Positions 7,390-8,684 of a stretch of 8,684 nt of DNA are shown piece after piece. The notes below the pieces were generated by a model. That model was not told where the DNA came from and searched no databases. It saw only the letters and a list, made by a program, of their open reading frames with translations. This stretch comes from Neptuniibacter sp. (GTDB lineage: Bacteria; Pseudomonadota; Gammaproteobacteria; Pseudomonadales; Balneatricaceae). The stretch covers positions 1 to 8,684 of the forward strand of contig JASBRM010000203.1 of assembly GCA_030149405.1 (NCBI GenBank). The letters run 5' to 3'. The stretch's first letter is position 1. Every line of letters begins with the position of its first letter. Both the position numbers and the translations under genes were made by a program.

Positions 7390-7406
7390 CGGGTGGAACT
7401 TACCCG
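7390..7406 (+). repeat. Short hairpin with the sigma-E -35-like motif as its loop
   Basis: CGGGT (7390-7394) and ACCCG (7402-7406) form a five-base-pair GC-rich stem around a seven-base loop, GGAACTT (7395-7401). It lies 15 bases after the TIGR02444 stop codon. Only CTGTTT follows, so it would be at best a weak terminator for that gene. Confidence 0.35.
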
Positions 7407-7423
7407 CTGTTTACCAGACTAAA
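7395..7423 (+). promoter_or_regulatory. Candidate sigma-E (RpoE/AlgU) promoter for the FKBP gene
   Basis: GGAACTT at 7395-7401 is an exact match to the sigma-E -35 consensus. After a 16-base spacer, ACTAAA at 7418-7423 partly matches the -10 (TCTGA or TCAAA type). Transcription would start near 7429, leaving a leader of about 65 bases. E. coli fkpA is a known sigma-E target, which supports the reading. The weak point is the -10, which lacks the first T. A sigma-70 alternative, TTGCTT at 7425-7430 with CATCAT at 7447-7452 (16-base spacer), is also weak. Confidence 0.5.
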
Positions 7424-7479
7424 GTTGCTTATTGGTAGTTATATCGCATCATCTGGTGTGAGTTCTCTGAAGAAGATAC

Positions 7480-7484
7480 AAGGA
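7480..7484 (+). promoter_or_regulatory. Ribosome binding site of the FKBP gene
   Basis: AAGGA lies eight bases before ATG 7493. It is the clearest Shine-Dalgarno sequence in front of an ATG in this window. Confidence 0.75.
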
Positions 7485-7492
7485 TTATTAGA

Positions 7493-8206
7493 ATGAAAAA
7501 AACAATTCTGGCGGTTGCATTAAGTGCCGCAATGGTTGCTCCAACCATCTCAGCGGTTGAACTTAAAACCGATGACCAGAAAGTGAGCTATAGTGTTGGC
7601 CTGATGGTAGGCGAGCAGTTAAAAACGATTCCTGATCTGGATTTTGACGCTTTCTACGAAGCTGTTCAGACAACTTATAGCGGTAAAGAAGCGAAGCTGA
7701 CGCCTGAACAGGTGCGAGAAGTAATGGAAGGCTTCCAGAAGAAACAGATGGAAGCTCAGAAAGCTAAATTCGATAAGCTGAGCTCTGATAACCTGGAAAA
7801 AGGTAAGAACTACCTAGCTGAAAACGGTAAAAAGTCTGGCGTTAAAACGACAGAAAGCGGTCTTCAGTATGAAGAGCTGACAGCGGGTACCGGTGCGATG
7901 CCAACAGCGCAGGACACCGTTAAGGTTCATTACCGCGGTACTCTGATTAATGGCACTGAGTTTGACAGTTCTTATTCCCGTAATGAACCTGTTTCTTTCC
8001 CTCTGAACGGTGTGATCCCTGGCTGGACTGAAGGTCTGCAGCTTATTAAAGAAGGTGGTAAAGGCCGCCTGGTCATTCCATCTGATCTGGCATACGGTCC
8101 AGGCGGAATGGGTAATGCAATCGGTCCAAATGAAACGCTGATCTTCGAAGTTGAGCTGCTGGAAATCAACCCAGGTCAGGAAGAAGCAAAAGCTGAAGGT
8201 AAGTAA
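7493..8206 (+). CDS. fkpA: Exported FKBP-type peptidyl-prolyl cis-trans isomerase (FkpA/Mip family)
   Basis: Catalyses cis-trans isomerisation of proline bonds and probably acts as a folding chaperone in the periplasm. The 237-residue product has a signal peptide (MKK then a hydrophobic core to about residue 19, likely cut after Ala21), an N-terminal helical FKBP_N dimerisation region (about 25-115, starting DDQKVSYSVGLMVG) and a C-terminal FKBP domain (about 122-226). All pocket residues expected from FKBP12 are visible: Tyr147, Phe157, Asp158, Val174, Ile175, Trp178, Tyr201 and Phe218. A short charged tail (EEAKAEGK) follows, as in E. coli FkpA. There is no lipobox Cys, so it should be soluble, although Mip/FKBP22-type relatives can associate with the outer membrane. 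It lies 118 bp after the TIGR02444 gene, with its own ribosome binding site and a possible sigma-E promoter. The choice between fkpA, fklB and mip as symbol is uncertain; the family is not. Confidence 0.95.
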   Translation: MKKTILAVALSAAMVAPTISAVELKTDDQKVSYSVGLMVGEQLKTIPDLDFDAFYEAVQTTYSGKEAKLTPEQVREVMEGFQKKQMEAQKAKFDKLSSDNLEKGKNYLAENGKKSGVKTTESGLQYEELTAGTGAMPTAQDTVKVHYRGTLINGTEFDSSYSRNEPVSFPLNGVIPGWTEGLQLIKEGGKGRLVIPSDLAYGPGGMGNAIGPNETLIFEVELLEINPGQEEAKAEGK

Positions 8207-8220
8207 GCTAATTTGAATTT

Positions 8221-8249
8221 AAAAAGGCCTCTAAATAGAGGCCTTTTTT
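8221..8249. terminator. Intrinsic terminator of the FKBP gene, also usable from the WD40 gene side
   Basis: AAAAAGGCCTCT (8221-8232), loop AAAT (8233-8236), then AGAGGCCTTTTT (8237-8248) is a perfect stem whose right arm runs into six T residues (8244-8249). The left A-run gives a U-tract in the opposite direction as well, so it can end both the FKBP transcript (stop at 8206) and the convergent WD40 transcript (stop at 8265). Confidence 0.93.
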
Positions 8250-8264
8250 ATTATCTGGATCTTT

Positions 8265-8684
8265 CTATTTCAACTCGTTCATTATGCCGTTTGAGCTGAG
8301 TGCGTAATAGGTATTTTGCCCAAATCCAACAGCGTAAACCCCTGCATGGACTGGCCCATAAGGGTCGCGCTTGTGTACCCTCCAGCGACGAAGTTCTGAG
8401 CCGCTATTTACATCCCATAGCTGCACCAAACCAGCTGCAGACCCAGTGAGAAGTTGGCTGCTGTCTGGCGAAAAGCGGGCGCTCAGGTAACTGACGCGTT
8501 TCTGGAAAAAGTCTGCAATGTTACTCAGGGTATGTATCTCTTCACCCGAATTAACATCCCAGATAATTGCTTTATCCAGACTGCCGGCACTGAATGCGTA
8601 ACGGCTATTTGGCGATATGGCGACTATATCTACAACATTACTGAATGATACTGTTCGCAGAAGTTCGCCTGTTTCAACACTCCA
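8265..8684 (-). CDS. WD40-repeat protein, C-terminal part only (5' end beyond the window)
   Basis: Read on the minus strand from 8684, an uninterrupted frame of 139 codons ends at TAG (8267-8265). No start codon is expected here because the gene enters from the right edge. It contains beta-propeller blades: WSVETGELLRTVSF at the edge, then VVDIVAISPNSRYAFSAGS followed by DKAIIWDVNSGEEIHTL, then ARFSPDSSQLLTGSA followed by LVQLWDVNSGSELRRW, and a final diverged blade (YAVGFGQNTYYALSSNG) that may close the propeller. The SPD or SPN turn, the Gly-Ser segment and the WDVNSG strand end are classic WD40 features. Such proteins are interaction scaffolds; nothing here shows the partner. Whether it carries an export signal or lipoprotein signal cannot be seen. 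The short plus-strand frame at 8454-8648 is its antisense shadow. Confidence 0.87.
   Translation of the reverse strand, partial: WSVETGELLRTVSFSNVVDIVAISPNSRYAFSAGSLDKAIIWDVNSGEEIHTLSNIADFFQKRVSYLSARFSPDSSQLLTGSAAGLVQLWDVNSGSELRRWRVHKRDPYGPVHAGVYAVGFGQNTYYALSSNGIMNELK

Noticed and set aside
8454..8648. 64-codon plus-strand frame near the right edge
   Set aside because: The opposite strand reads as WD40 blades through the same bases, so this frame is the antisense shadow.
1..8684. A previously undescribed defence or mobile system
   Set aside because: Every open region is accounted for by housekeeping-type genes. There are no direct-repeat arrays, integrases, toxin-antitoxin-like pairs or abrupt composition shifts that I can see.

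Overview
The window holds seven protein-coding genes, two of them cut by the window edges, packed with almost no spare DNA (largest gap 118 bp). Protein similarity recalled from family knowledge points to a gammaproteobacterium, probably a marine one in the Oceanospirillales/Pseudomonadales neighbourhood. The basis is a SpoT-type bifunctional (p)ppGpp enzyme, a YheS-type ABC-F ATPase divergent from a TIGR02444-family protein followed by an exported FKBP (a grouping also found, as far as I recall, in Pseudomonas near algP/algQ), and a deacylase-like/HDOD protein typical of Pseudomonas relatives. Genus assignment is inference.

Layout: 1-1708 (+) spoT, lacking its 5' part; 1758-3554 (-) gamma-glutamyltransferase (ggt); 3630-4940 (+) a YbaK-like/HDOD protein; 4931-6868 (-) yheS; 6889-7374 (+) a TIGR02444/DUF2390 protein; 7493-8206 (+) an exported FKBP-type peptidyl-prolyl isomerase; 8265-8684 (-) the 3' end of a WD40-repeat protein whose start lies beyond the window. 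Genes alternate in strand, giving three convergent junctions (spoT/ggt, HDOD/yheS, FKBP/WD40) and two short divergent ones (ggt/HDOD, 75 bp; yheS/TIGR02444, 20 bp). Each convergent junction carries an inverted repeat that could act in both directions. The HDOD/yheS repeat is a perfect 11-bp palindrome containing both stop codons and encoding the same Leu-Glu-Asp-Gln end in both proteins.

Functionally the genes do not form one pathway. They cover stringent response (SpoT), glutathione/gamma-glutamyl peptide use in the periplasm (Ggt), signalling (HDOD protein), ribosome-associated ATPase activity (YheS) and envelope protein folding (FKBP). The best regulatory clue is an exact sigma-E type -35 element (GGAACTT) upstream of the FKBP gene, which fits the known envelope-stress control of fkpA in E. 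coli. I saw no mobile element, CRISPR array, RNA gene or unknown multi-gene system. The region reads as ordinary chromosomal core with some unusual junction architecture.
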